Shown here piece by piece: positions 46,591 to 56,625 of a DNA stretch of 64,000 nucleotides. A program made the translations under genes and the position numbers. The stretch is taken from contig CANQLO010000001.1 of NCBI GenBank assembly GCA_947624715.1, forward strand, positions 62,001-126,000, given 5' to 3'. The number at the start of each line of letters is the position of its first letter. Position 1 is the first letter of the stretch. Origin of the DNA: an uncultured Clostridia bacterium (GTDB lineage Bacteria; Bacillota_A; Clostridia; TANB77; CAG-508). The notes under the pieces were generated by a model. That model did not search any database. It saw nothing but the letters and a program-made list of their open reading frames with translations, and was not told the origin of the DNA.

Positions 46591-46614
46591 TACTTATCAT
46601 ACTTTTTTAACTTT

Positions 46615-47811
46615 TTATTTATATATTTCCACAGCTTTTTCTGTTTCTAAATTGTATATTATATTATTATCACTATATAGGAATTTGTCTTTTAAATAAT
46701 AAGTAAAACCATTCATTGTACTTTTCATAATGTCATTATTAATATCTCTTGCTGAAAAATCAGAGATATATGATAATTCTTTATTAAATTCTAAAGTTTT
46801 ATCTAATAAATATACTTTGCTATCTATAAATCCAATAATTCCCTTTTCAGTTGGAAGTAATGTTGATGTATTTTTTATAGGTTCTGTTATATATTCAAAA
46901 TTAGAGTCTAATGTATAAATATATCCTGTGTTACTTTTTACATAATAAACATCATCATTTTCAAATATATATGATATACCTCCGTCTGTCAAATCTTTAA
47001 CTAATTTTCCTTTCATATCATATATACCATAATTATTATCATCTGTTTTTGCATAAAAGTATTTATCATTTATAATACCTAGAATATCAAATTTTGACCA
47101 CATATCTTGCTGATCTGTAAATACTTCTTCCAAATCTTCACTTATAATATATTGATGATTTACCGATTTAGCATAAATTTTTCCATCTACTGCATTTCCC
47201 TTTATTTCTGGTATATCCCCATTATCATCTTTAAAAGTTTTCCCTGTCCTTGCATTTATAAAAGTACTGTTTAGTCGGAATAAATCTCCTGTAATATATT
47301 TACAGTCTTCAAGACTAAGTTCTTTATCATAGCTATAAACACTATTTCCGTTTAAATCTTCAATATCTACTTTATTAGATACCCCTGATAAGCTACTTGA
47401 TTGTGTCATGACAACTACATATCCACTTTTACTTATTGCTAAATATGATTTTGTGTCATCTTCTTCAAGAATTTTTTTACCTGTTGCATCTATAATATAA
47501 TCATTATCTACTATGATATATCCATTAGAAAAAGTATATTTATCAAAGTTAATTGTATATGTAACATTTCCATTTTCATCAATAACATATTTATTTCCAT
47601 CTGTTCCTTTTACAATGGCATATCCATTAGCAAAAGGTTCAACTACTTCTGATATAGATATACCTTCTTTTTGTTCGTTTGAATTATTTTGTTCTGTATT
47701 AATTGTTGAGCTATCATTAGTATTTGTGGTTTTATCCCCACATCCTGTCAATAAAACTAACATTCCTATAAGAATTAATACAACTCCCAAACCTAAAATT
47801 TTCTTTTTCAT
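46615..47811 (-). CDS. Lipoprotein with WG/beta-propeller-like repeats
   Basis: 398 aa, signal MKKKILGLGVVLILIGMLVL and lipobox LLTGC. The mature part is a series of short strands with a recurring pattern (VEPFANGYAIVKGTDGNKYV, IDENGNVTYTINFD, KYFYAKTDDNNYGIYDMKGK), resembling WG-repeat or propeller proteins. It contains a CGA arginine codon but no CGG. It is likely a surface-exposed binding scaffold. Confidence 0.7.
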   Translation of the reverse strand: MKKKILGLGVVLILIGMLVLLTGCGDKTTNTNDSSTINTEQNNSNEQKEGISISEVVEPFANGYAIVKGTDGNKYVIDENGNVTYTINFDKYTFSNGYIIVDNDYIIDATGKKILEEDDTKSYLAISKSGYVVVMTQSSSLSGVSNKVDIEDLNGNSVYSYDKELSLEDCKYITGDLFRLNSTFINARTGKTFKDDNGDIPEIKGNAVDGKIYAKSVNHQYIISEDLEEVFTDQQDMWSKFDILGIINDKYFYAKTDDNNYGIYDMKGKLVKDLTDGGISYIFENDDVYYVKSNTGYIYTLDSNFEYITEPIKNTSTLLPTEKGIIGFIDSKVYLLDKTLEFNKELSYISDFSARDINNDIMKSTMNGFTYYLKDKFLYSDNNIIYNLETEKAVEIYK

Positions 47812-47855
47812 AAATTTTTTCCTCCAATTTTTATTATCTATATTATTATTAAAAC

Positions 47856-48524
47856 CTATCTATAATGATATGTTGTATGAGTTTCTCCTTTATCATCTTT
47901 CCAATAAGATTCGCCATAACCTGTTTCTGTATCGGTAATTGTTGTTATAAGCCTTGACTCTCCTTTTGAATCTCTAAAAGAACTATATGATACTTTAGTC
48001 TTACTTTTTCCACTTCCAGATATAATCACATCAAGTATTATAGCAGCAAGTTTAACTCCTATTCCAAAAGGAAAACTAATGAAAGATGTTATACCTACTA
48101 TAAATTGCGTTAATTCTACACCAATTCTACTATGTTTTTTAAATTCATATTTTTTTAATGCGAAATGGTGTTTTATCAAGTAAATAATAAATAGAATAGG
48201 TATAATCAAAATAGGAATAACTCCTAAAAATAATATAATTATTTTACCAATCGTATTTTCATTTACATTAAATTCGATATTCATTTGAGCAATTTCTTCT
48301 TGATGTGTTAAGATAATATTTGCAATATATATAGCAGTAGCAATCCATAAATCCATCAATGAATATAATATACCATGTCTTATCTTGAAATCATAAGCTA
48401 GTTCTTCATCATTTAGTTTTTCTACAACTGGCAAACTGTTATATACTTTTAAAACTGGTATAAAATAAAACTTGAAAATACAAAAACATATTGGTAAAGC
48501 CAGTATAATATAAATAAAATCCAT
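47856..48524 (-). CDS. Membrane protein of unknown function
   Basis: 222 aa. It has a helix at the N-terminus, two near residues 60-130 and one near 150, then a short polar tail (SYSSFRDSKGESRLITTITD and GYGESYWKDDKGETHT) similar to that of the 45747 product. No enzyme motif. Confidence 0.6.
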   Translation of the reverse strand: MDFIYIILALPICFCIFKFYFIPVLKVYNSLPVVEKLNDEELAYDFKIRHGILYSLMDLWIATAIYIANIILTHQEEIAQMNIEFNVNENTIGKIIILFLGVIPILIIPILFIIYLIKHHFALKKYEFKKHSRIGVELTQFIVGITSFISFPFGIGVKLAAIILDVIISGSGKSKTKVSYSSFRDSKGESRLITTITDTETGYGESYWKDDKGETHTTYHYR

Positions 48525-48612
48525 TACCTTCTCCTTTATTATAATATATTTGCCAACACAATTATATCACAAACTTTAGATTTTGTATATGTTTTTTAAT
48601 GAATTTATTGCT

Positions 48613-48882
48613 CTAGTTTTTCTCATTCTTCATTGCTACATAATAAATATTGTTTTCAATTAAATGTGTTTCTCCATCTAATGTATATGTATCTCCTTCC
48701 TCGTAAATTTTATAACCTAGATTAACTAATCTTATTTTAGATTTATCTAAAAAGTATTCTATCTGCTCATTTGATAAATTTTCTTGTACTTTTAATTCGT
48801 GAAAAGTAATTACTATTATGTTTTCATTTTCTTGAATTTTTTTATCAATATAATTCGTTATATACTCCAGATTAAAAATCAT
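48613..48882 (-). CDS. Small hypothetical protein
   Basis: 89 aa, soluble and acidic, with helix then strands (ENLSNEQIEYFLDKSKIRLV, GYKIYEEGDTYTLDG). A winged-helix-like shape is possible. It lies immediately after lspA in the lgt-lspA unit. Confidence 0.55.
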   Translation of the reverse strand: MIFNLEYITNYIDKKIQENENIIVITFHELKVQENLSNEQIEYFLDKSKIRLVNLGYKIYEEGDTYTLDGETHLIENNIYYVAMKNEKN

Positions 48883-48910
48883 TGTCTATTTCTCCTTATG
48901 TTCCAATATG

Positions 48911-49345
48911 CTATCTTTTAATTATTATATATATTAGTAATATAATTCCTATTGTAATACTTATATCTGCTAAATTAAAATTTGGAAAATCTAGTATATC
49001 TATAAAATCTATAACATATCCCCTAAATATTCTATCTATCAAATTGCTTATTCCTCCAGAAAGTATCAAGAATAATGGTATTAAGACTCTTAAATTATTT
49101 TTGCTCTTTACTATAAAGATAACGATTAAACCTAAAACTAATATATTTATTATTCCTATTGTAAAAACATTTCCTATACCTATATTGAATGCTATTCCTG
49201 TGTTTTCTGTATAATTAAATTCTAAAAGTCCTCCTGGCATTATATTGATATTTTTATTTATAAAAAAGACTTTTGTTACTTGGTCTAATATAATAATCAC
49301 AAAAAAAATGATAATTCCAACAAAAATTGTTTTTTTCCTATTCAT
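48911..49345 (-). CDS. lspA: Signal peptidase II (prolipoprotein peptidase)
   Basis: 144 aa with four membrane helices. The family residues are present: DQVTKVFF near the start, NTGIAFNI, and the two catalytic Asp in GGISNLIDRIFRGYVIDFID. It cuts lipidated prolipoproteins before the Cys. It overlaps the end of lgt by 8 bases. An ICE-borne copy next to four lipoprotein genes suggests dedicated processing. Confidence 0.93.
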   Translation of the reverse strand: MNRKKTIFVGIIIFFVIIILDQVTKVFFINKNINIMPGGLLEFNYTENTGIAFNIGIGNVFTIGIINILVLGLIVIFIVKSKNNLRVLIPLFLILSGGISNLIDRIFRGYVIDFIDILDFPNFNLADISITIGIILLIYIIIKR

Positions 49346-50133
49346 TTTTATTTTTTCCTTTTACTTTTTTATAGATTAAAATACTTCCACATACTATGCA
49401 CAATATAATAGATAATATTTGTGAAATTCTTAAATTTCCTAACATTAAACTATCAGTTCGTAATCCCTCTATAATTGCTCTTACAAATCCATATAAAAAC
49501 AAATATGTATATGTTATTTGTCCCTTATATTTTCTTTTATTTCTAATAGAGTATAAAAATATAAATATAATAAAAGTACAAATAGATTCATATAAGAAAG
49601 TTGGGTGTACTTCTATATAATTTCCATTTTCAATAATACCCATTTTTAATATACTATTTGTTATTGATCCATGTGCCTCTGCATTAAAGAAATTTCCCCA
49701 TCTTCCGAATTGCTTGTCCTAATGCTAAAAATGGTGCTATGTAATCTAAAATATCTAACATATTTATTTTTTTTATTCTGCAATATATTGCTATTGTTAT
49801 TATTGCACCTATTATTCCTCCATAAATAGCAAGTCCACCATTTTGTATATTAAAAATTTCTATTGGGTTTTGAATATAATAGTCTAATCTAAATATCACA
49901 TAATATAATCTTGCAAATATAATAGATACTGGTATTATAAGCAAAAATACTTCCAATATATTTTCATATTTTATATTATATTTTCCATCATCTCTCTTAC
50001 AAAAAAGTATTGCTATTGCAAATGCACTTACTATAAAAATAGCATACCAATATATTTGTATATTACCTAAACTTATTGCTATACTATTTAATGTAAATTT
50101 TAAATTTAGGTTTGGAAATGTTATTTCTTTCAT
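49338..50133 (-). CDS. lgt: Prolipoprotein diacylglyceryl transferase with a CGG +1 recoding site
   Basis: 264 aa when the C at 49707 is skipped (796 bases is 3x265+1). Membrane helices, GGLAIYGGIIGAI and, across the join, GQAI-GRWGNFFNAEAHGS form the Lgt signature. Without skipping it ends RKMGKFL and loses the last 45%. The C-terminal part has HPTFLYES and RAIIEGLRTDSL, as in the family. It attaches diacylglycerol to the lipobox Cys. lspA overlaps its 3' end and the alpha-CTD-like gene precedes it. Confidence 0.88.
49705..49707 (-). other. Recoding site 5: ATT-C-GGA in lgt
   Basis: In-frame CGG. Skipping the C gives Gly143 of the Lgt signature GRxGNF. Confidence 0.85.
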
Positions 50134-50154
50134 TTTTACCTCATATTCTTATAT

Positions 50155-50367
50155 CTATAAGTTATTCTTTAAGTTATATCCTAATAGTTGTAATTCAATT
50201 TCAATTTTATGAATATCTTTTTGCAATAGTTCCATATCTTTAAGTTCTGTTTTATTTTTCCTACATAATTGTTCTATTGTAATAATATTCTCTTTTTTTA
50301 ATATTTCTAGTGCGTTATCGCTAATACCTAATCTGCTAATATTTTGTTTCAAGATTTTATCTTCCAT
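50155..50367 (-). CDS. RNA polymerase alpha C-terminal-domain-like small protein
   Basis: 70 aa. It has the helix-hairpin-helix arrangement of the alpha CTD (ISRLGISDNALEILKKENII, then TIEQLCRKNKTELKDMELLQ). In RNA polymerase this domain binds UP elements and activators. A free-standing copy in an ICE could modify transcription or simply be an HhH DNA-binding protein. Confidence 0.6.
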   Translation of the reverse strand: MEDKILKQNISRLGISDNALEILKKENIITIEQLCRKNKTELKDMELLQKDIHKIEIELQLLGYNLKNNL

Positions 50368-50450
50368 TTTTTATTATTCCTCTTTCATGCTTTTATAACA
50401 TACATTTGCATTATATCATATTTTTTTGTTTTTGTCCCCCTTTAAAGTAA

Positions 50451-50497
50451 AAAAAATCACGATATTCACTATTTTAGTGAATATCGTGCATTTTTTA
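50451..50497. terminator. Perfect 14 bp hairpin with operator-like sequence
   Basis: CACGATATTCACTA and TAGTGAATATCGTG pair perfectly, with A run before and T run after, so it is a bidirectional terminator. Both arms contain CACGATATTC, the core of the operators at 40930 and 41848. Confidence 0.8.
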
Positions 50498-50680
50498 CAT
50501 CTTTTTTTCTATTGGATATATAATTTTATCTATTTTACTACTTGAAATAATTTTATTTCCTAATGTAATTCCATACGGATTGACTATTTCAGCAAAATAC
50601 TCATTATTACCTTTTTCTTCTAAAATAGTTGCTCTATTATTATCTTTTAATTCTACTACATCAAATCTTTTTAGTTTCAT
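50495..50680 (-). CDS. Small KOW/SH3-like protein
   Basis: 61 aa, ATG 50680 with AAAGGAAA upstream. The sequence pattern (RFDVVELKDNNRATILEEKG) resembles small SH3-like beta-barrel proteins. No specific family is certain. Confidence 0.55.
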   Translation of the reverse strand: MKLKRFDVVELKDNNRATILEEKGNNEYFAEIVNPYGITLGNKIISSSKIDKIIYPIEKKM

Positions 50681-50737
50681 AATACATTTCCTTTCGTGTT
50701 CTTTTTTATTTTAACAAAAAACTACTCTTTTTGCAAA

Positions 50738-52379
50738 TTAGTACATAGGTGTCCCATAACCAAGTATTACACTGCTGTTTATATCATATTCTTTTGCTTT
50801 ACAAGAATCTTTACTTGTATTACCCTCTATTGTATATACTTTTCCATTTTCACATTTCTCAACTATACCTACATGGTCTGCTTTTCCGTCATTACTATCA
50901 GCCCAATCAAAAAATATAATATCTCCGTCCTTTTGGAGAATATCCTCTGTCTTTCCACAAGCCACAGGTTTTAAACCAAGAAACGCCCTCTGATTCGCAC
51001 CCTGCAAATTTAGGTATTATTCCTTTTTCAATATAACCACACTCATTGGCACACCAACTGACAAAACAAGCACACCATTCAACCCTAGAACTAAATCCAT
51101 ACCAACTCCAGTATGGCTGTCCTCCTACATTTCCTATTTGACTTCTTGCAACTTCGACTATATCTGTACTTCCTATTGATGATCCATAAACTACATTAGA
51201 CCATAAAGAGTTATATTCTTCTTTTCGTAATTCTGCAATTTGTTCTTTTTGCTTATTATTAAAATGATATTTTTCTATCATTTCTTCAACTGATTTACTT
51301 GTAATATCAATATATAAGACTTTTCTTTTTACTTTTTCTTTTCGTTTAGTTCCGTTATCTTCTATAATTTCAATTTCTCTTTCTTCTTCATTTACTTTTG
51401 AAGAAATTGTATTCATTTCCCAAAATATACTTTTCAGCTTATCTATTTTTTTGTCATCTAAAGTTATTACATCTGTTTGTTCTTCTCCATTACTAACTAC
51501 AACTGCATAAACTGATAGTATATCTTTCCATTCTGCTCTATTAGAATTTATTTCGTAGTCATCATGTGCGTTATTTTTTTGAATCTCCGTTATTTTATTT
51601 GTAAAATCAATATTTATTTCACTAATTACAGAACTCATTGTTTTATCGCCTACATCTTTTTCATTTGAAAAGAAAATACCAAATATCGAAGTACATATCA
51701 TTGCAATTAAAGCAATTACCACTATTATAACAACTGCTACCCAGCCTCCTGCAATAATTGCTGAAACCAATGCTTGTGTTGCTGCAATTATTGCTTTTAT
51801 AATTGCAATAGTTGCTTTTACTGCTAATTGAATTGCTTTTATAGTAGTTTTAACAGTTGCTTTTGCTACTTGTACTGTCTTTTGTGCTACTTTTACAGTA
51901 GTTTTTGCTACTTGCTTTGTTGTTTTTATGGCTGTTTTTGTTGTCTTTTCAGCTGTTTTTATTGTTCTTCTTGTTGTTTTTATACTTTGCTTTGCTGTCT
52001 TTATTGAATTTTTTATTGTTTTTGCTGTTCTTTCTCCTGCTTTTTTTACCTTTTTTATAGTTTCTTTTGCCGTTTTTATTTTTTGTTTTCCCTTTTGTAT
52101 ATTTTTCTTTATATTCTTTATATTTTCTGCTGTCCTTTTTGCACTCTTTTTTCCTATTTGATTTGCTTTTCTTATGCCATAATAAGTCGTATTTGAAATA
52201 GTGTTTTGTATCTTATTCTGTGCATATTCTTGCCCAGAGTTTTCATTTTTCTCATAAGTTTCTTTTGTTTTATCTTTCACATCTACAATATTTTGTTTTA
52301 TTTTACTACTCATTATTGCTGTTCTATCTAATGTTTTTATTGTTGTATTTTCTTTTTTTCTTACTTTTATATCTGCCAT
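50738..52379 (-). CDS. ICE cell-wall hydrolase (NlpC/P60-CHAP type) with a CGG +1 recoding site
   Basis: 546 aa when the C at 50927 is skipped. Residues about 60-210 are a long Lys/Thr/Ala repeat region (IKTAKQSIKTTRRTIKTAEK), then one membrane helix (WVAVVIIVVIALIAMICTSI), then a catalytic domain with WCACFVSWCANECGYIEKG and, across the join, YSPKG-GDIIFFDWADSND and DHVGIVE. The Cys of WCACF and His of DHVGI form the catalytic pair. It opens peptidoglycan for the conjugation channel. Without skipping, the catalytic His is lost. Confidence 0.88.
50925..50927 (-). other. Recoding site 6: GGA-C-GGA in the wall hydrolase
   Basis: In-frame CGG. Skipping the C gives Gly485 of GDIIFFDW and brings the catalytic His into the protein. 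Confidence 0.85.
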
Positions 52380-52382
52380 TTT

Positions 52383-53132
52383 TTATTCCTCCAATATATT
52401 AGTAATTTCTTTTGCAATAACAACTAATCTTCCATTTTTTTTTGAATATTCACAAGTAGAAAGTGTAAGTAATTTGTCGCCATACTCTGCTGTTTTTCCT
52501 GTTTCATAAAAAGAGAGTTCTTTACATTTATTTATAAATGTATCGAACTCATCTCTTGAATTACTATATATAAAGTTGTAATATTTAAAACCTGTATATG
52601 CAACCGTTTTAAATACTGCAATTATTTCATAATCTGCTTTTCCATAAATTGTACTAAAATTTATGATTTTGTGATTTTCATAAAAATTTTGATTTTTATA
52701 TTTTTCTAACTCTCCAAACATTCTATTATTTGTTATATGATGACCATATATTATTATATTATCACTTGTCTTTATATTACAAGCCTCTGCAATATATGGT
52801 GTACCTAATTGTGAGTATTCTTTATAAAAATTTCTATGCAAGTAATAATCCTGTCTTTCTTTTTCTGTCTGCATTACTGGATAGTTTATATTTGTATCTT
52901 TTATTTTTAGCCACCCTATAAAATCATGATTTTGCTCATATAATTTAGAAACATCTATTGTATCATCATCTTCTTTTTCACTTGTATTGTTCTCTACGAT
53001 TTCATTACTTAAATCTTCAAAAATATCTTCTTGTTTTTTATCTGCTTGATATTGAATATATAAATAAATACTGCTAGTAACTAAACTAGCTACTAACAGT
53101 ATTATCACAAATATATAGAATTTTTTGTTCAT
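52383..53132 (-). CDS. srtB: Class B sortase
   Basis: 249 aa. It has an N-terminal membrane anchor (FYIFVIILLVASLVTSSIYL) and a sortase barrel with catalytic His in IIYGHHITN, Cys in TLSTCEYS and Arg in GRLVVI. The pattern HDFIGWLKIKDTNINYPVMQ is typical of class B. It is part of the transfer module, 3 bases from the hydrolase. It could also act on the chromosomal PTG adhesins, but that is not implied by position. Confidence 0.93.
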   Translation of the reverse strand: MNKKFYIFVIILLVASLVTSSIYLYIQYQADKKQEDIFEDLSNEIVENNTSEKEDDDTIDVSKLYEQNHDFIGWLKIKDTNINYPVMQTEKERQDYYLHRNFYKEYSQLGTPYIAEACNIKTSDNIIIYGHHITNNRMFGELEKYKNQNFYENHKIINFSTIYGKADYEIIAVFKTVAYTGFKYYNFIYSNSRDEFDTFINKCKELSFYETGKTAEYGDKLLTLSTCEYSKKNGRLVVIAKEITNILEE

Positions 53133-53147
53133 ATTATTCCCTCTTTT

Positions 53148-55478
53148 CTAAAACAATTCATTTAGTTTTGTAGTCATTAGTTTATAAAGTTCTGTATCTT
53201 TAGGGAATTTATTTACAAATGGAATTAAAGAACTTCCTATTTTTATTAGTCCATGTCCTGCCTCTACATTAGTTATAAAACTCAACTGTGTATCTGATAT
53301 ATTTAATAATTTTGCAAGTTCATCTCTATCTGTACTTGCTTGGTTTAGCATAATAATTAACTCGCTATTTGCTAACATTGTTCTTGCAAGTTCACTTCTC
53401 AATAAATCTTCCACATTTTGTGTTATACCTGTGCAATTTGCACCATATTTTCTAACTCTTTTCCACAATGTAAACAAAAAATTTGCTGAATATTCATATT
53501 GAAATAATAAATATATCTCATCAATATAAATATAAGTTGTTCTTCCTTTTTGTCTATTTGCTGTTATTCTATTAAAAATACTATCTAATATGACTAACAT
53601 AGCAATAGGTTGTAATTGTTTTTTTAGTTCTAATATATTGTAACAAACAAGTCTATTATTGATATTTACATTAGTCTGCTTTGCAAATGTATTTAAACTT
53701 CCATTACTAAACAATTCTATTGCAAGTGCTACTTCTTTTGCCTCTTTTTCATTTTGCTTTAATAATTCTTCTCTGAAATCTTTTAATGTTGGTGGCTCTC
53801 CCTCATAATCTCTACTTTGATAATCTTTATACACTTTTGCTGTACATCTATCGATTATCGACCTTTGTTGTGGCTCTAATGCTTTTCCCATAAGTTGCTC
53901 ACATAGTGATAATACAAATTCTGATTTTAATATTATAGGATTAGAATTATCGCCATAATATTTATTCATATCCATTGCATTTATATGATTCTTACTTGTA
54001 GAAGATATTTCTACTACTTCTCCACCTAGTTCTTTTACAAGTCCTGCAAATTCATTTTCTGGGTCTATTATTATTATATCTGCGTTTTTCTCTTTTAACA
54101 TTATTGAACTTATTTCTTGTTTTGCTGTAAAACTCTTTCCACTTCCAGAAACACCAAGAATAAAACTATTACCATTTAGTAATTCTTTTCTGTCTAATAA
54201 TATCATGTTTTTAGATATTGCATTTTGTCCGTAGTATATTCCGTTCTTGTGTTGTACTTCTTGTACTTTAAATGGTATAAATGCTGAAAGACTTTCTGTT
54301 GTTAGTGTTCTTAATATATCTATTTTATTATTGCTTATTGGTAAAGCCGTATTTAATCCGTCTAATTGTTGGTAATTTAATATACCTAACTGACATAAGT
54401 TTTTCCTTGCTGTTGTTGTTACTGCCTCTGTTATATTGTTTAGTTCTTTTTCTGTATCTGCTGTAATAACTAATGTAATTACTGCTAAAAACATTCTTTG
54501 ATCTCGTGTCATTAAATCATTTAAAAATTCTCTTGCCTCTGCTTGTTGTTGCTCTAAATCATAGGGAATTGATGCAAGAAAGTTATTATTTTCTGCTTGT
54601 TTTCTTACATGATTTGTTATATTAGTTTCTATTCCTAAAAGTCTATTTTCTGCCTCTTTTATTGCCTCATCTGTTGGAACTGGTAGTATATCTATTGACA
54701 TGATTAAGTTTTTACTTATATCTGTTAGTTCTGATACCATACTATCTTTTATAAATGACGCATATTCTTTCAAAAATAAAACTCTACCAAACTTTTCGCC
54801 CATTCTAAAAAAACTTTTTCTAAACTCTACACTATCTGCACAAATATAATCTTTAAAACTGTGTCCTTTTTGTCTGTTATCTATCATATTGAAATTAAAA
54901 CTACTTTCTTCGCCCTGTCTATAAAAGTTGTGTAATAGTTTTAATTTTTCATTTGCGTCTAACTCTACGCATTTTGAATTTAATTTTTTAAAGTGTTTAT
55001 TTAATTCTATTGCTATTCTTCTTATTGTTGCTCGTGCTTCTTCTAAACTCTTTTTAGTTACTGTTACAGTTACATATTTCTCTTGTTTTATTCCATTTGA
55101 AGCCTTTGCACTATCTTCGATTAGTTTATTATATTCTTTTCTAAATCTGTCTAATCTATCGTGTTCGCTCTCAATTTTTATATTGTTTTCAATTTCAATA
55201 TTATCTATTTTGCTATTTAATATTGTAAATTTTATAAATGTATCACTTTCAAAAGAATTTAACATTTGCATATAATCTAAAAACATTTCTTCTTTATCTT
55301 CTTCACTTGCTACAATGTAGTTTATATCAGTAAAGCCAAATGTTTTTGAATATTTATTTCTACCTACAAGAAATATTCCATCTTCCCATATTCTTTGTAC
55401 TGGAATTGTATCTTGCACACCTTTAGGAATTATAAATTTTTCTTTGTCCTTTTTTAATAAATCACTTAACTTTTTCAA
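53148..55478 (-). CDS. virB4: VirB4/TraE-type conjugation ATPase
   Basis: 776 aa from TTG 55478, placed 7 bases after GGAGGG. An ATG at 55493 overlaps that site and is less likely. Walker A is LGVSGSGKSFTAK and Walker B TTYIYIDEIYLLF, with the C-terminal ITQNVEDLL arginine/glutamine region. It powers pilus assembly and substrate transport at the inner face of the membrane. The gene is uninterrupted and has no in-frame CGG. Confidence 0.95.
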   Translation of the reverse strand: MKKLSDLLKKDKEKFIIPKGVQDTIPVQRIWEDGIFLVGRNKYSKTFGFTDINYIVASEEDKEEMFLDYMQMLNSFESDTFIKFTILNSKIDNIEIENNIKIESEHDRLDRFRKEYNKLIEDSAKASNGIKQEKYVTVTVTKKSLEEARATIRRIAIELNKHFKKLNSKCVELDANEKLKLLHNFYRQGEESSFNFNMIDNRQKGHSFKDYICADSVEFRKSFFRMGEKFGRVLFLKEYASFIKDSMVSELTDISKNLIMSIDILPVPTDEAIKEAENRLLGIETNITNHVRKQAENNNFLASIPYDLEQQQAEAREFLNDLMTRDQRMFLAVITLVITADTEKELNNITEAVTTTARKNLCQLGILNYQQLDGLNTALPISNNKIDILRTLTTESLSAFIPFKVQEVQHKNGIYYGQNAISKNMILLDRKELLNGNSFILGVSGSGKSFTAKQEISSIMLKEKNADIIIIDPENEFAGLVKELGGEVVEISSTSKNHINAMDMNKYYGDNSNPIILKSEFVLSLCEQLMGKALEPQQRSIIDRCTAKVYKDYQSRDYEGEPPTLKDFREELLKQNEKEAKEVALAIELFSNGSLNTFAKQTNVNINNRLVCYNILELKKQLQPIAMLVILDSIFNRITANRQKGRTTYIYIDEIYLLFQYEYSANFLFTLWKRVRKYGANCTGITQNVEDLLRSELARTMLANSELIIMLNQASTDRDELAKLLNISDTQLSFITNVEAGHGLIKIGSSLIPFVNKFPKDTELYKLMTTKLNELF

Positions 55479-55533
55479 TTTTGTTCCCTCCATAATTTTT
55501 AAATTAGGAGGGTTACTTACTTACCTGTTTTCC

Positions 55534-55923
55534 TTATCTTTTCTTATTTTTATTTATTCTAAATTTTAGTTTTTTATTATTTTTTTCTTTGTACTTTTGA
55601 TTTTCTTTATATACATTTAGATAATAATTTTGTGGCTTGAAAGTAAGTCTTTTGGGAGTTAGAATCTCCGATTTTACCCATGCTATAAAAAACTTTTCTG
55701 CTGTCATTCCATTATATTTTACAAAACCTAGCAATACAAATGGTACTGCTACTGCCATACATAGCCAAGAAACAATACTTGTATTTAATATTGGTTTAAA
55801 TATAAAATATACTGCTACTGCTGAGCCACACGCTAATAATGAAAATATACATTGTCTTAATGATAGTCCAAAAAATACACTTTCTGTGTATTGTCTAATT
55901 TCTTTATTTATTTTTATTTCCAT
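55534..55923 (-). CDS. PrgI-family membrane protein
   Basis: 129 aa. Pattern MEIKINKEIRQYTESVFFGL, two membrane helices, then TAEKFFIAWVKSEILTPKRL, as in PrgI proteins (VirB3-like partner of VirB4). It is directly followed by virB4 and preceded by the 55924 gene without a gap. Confidence 0.88.
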   Translation of the reverse strand: MEIKINKEIRQYTESVFFGLSLRQCIFSLLACGSAVAVYFIFKPILNTSIVSWLCMAVAVPFVLLGFVKYNGMTAEKFFIAWVKSEILTPKRLTFKPQNYYLNVYKENQKYKEKNNKKLKFRINKNKKR

Positions 55924-56328
55924 TTATCTTGCACCTCTTTCTTTTCTTCTATTACTTCTTCCAAGTAATTGTTTTATTTGTCTATATTCTCGTATATCAA
56001 TTAGTTTAAATTTATTTGGTTTTATTTTTCCTTTTTGTAATGCAATAAGTCTATCTATTATTTTCTCTTTCATATATGGTTTTATTTTATCTAATTGTTC
56101 TCCTTTAGTAGTAATAATTTCATCATAATATTTACTATCAATATTACAAAAATAAAGATTAGTTGTTCCAAATTTTCTATTTATATCTATTATAAAATCT
56201 GGAATATCTTTTACTTTTATTATTGCCTCTCCCATTTCATCTTGTACATATATTAGTTCTTCTTTAGATTGTATTAGTTTCATAATTTCTTTAGATGTAT
56301 AATATTCTGGTTGTTCTGGTTCTTCCAT
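55924..56328 (-). CDS. Hypothetical ICE protein
   Basis: 134 aa. Soluble; contains YYTSKEIMKLIQSKEELIYV and a basic end (LLGRSNRRKERGAR). The basic -R-ER tail recurs in neighbouring products (KKQKER, KQERGR, KDRER). Abuts prgI. Confidence 0.65.
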   Translation of the reverse strand: MEEPEQPEYYTSKEIMKLIQSKEELIYVQDEMGEAIIKVKDIPDFIIDINRKFGTTNLYFCNIDSKYYDEIITTKGEQLDKIKPYMKEKIIDRLIALQKGKIKPNKFKLIDIREYRQIKQLLGRSNRRKERGAR

Positions 56329-56340
56329 TTTTACTTACCT

Positions 56341-56616
56341 TTACCTTTCTTTTTGTTTTTTTCTTTCTCCTTTTATCTCATTAAAAACATATTCTTTTAA
56401 CTCCTTATCCTTCATTTTTGCCATATATCTTGCAATTTCTATTACTTCTTTTTTAAATTCTGGTGTCATTAGAAAATGTTTCTTTTCTTTTGATATTTCT
56501 TCTAATTCATTATTGTAAAAATTATCATCTAAAATATTTTTTCTTCCATACTCTAATAAATAACTAAATGCTACATCATTCATTAGTTTATTATTATTTC
56601 TTAAAATTCTATCCAT
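56341..56616 (-). CDS. Hypothetical ICE protein, relative of the 58456 product
   Basis: 91 aa. The segment FKKEVIEIARYMAKMKDKEL parallels YQKEVYEIARNMAKLDDKGF of the 58456 product, and YGRKNILDDNFYNN parallels CGRNNLLNDNCYQN. It is thus a one-domain copy. Unknown function. Confidence 0.65.
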   Translation of the reverse strand: MDRILRNNNKLMNDVAFSYLLEYGRKNILDDNFYNNELEEISKEKKHFLMTPEFKKEVIEIARYMAKMKDKELKEYVFNEIKGERKKQKER

Positions 56617-56625
56617 TTTATCTTC

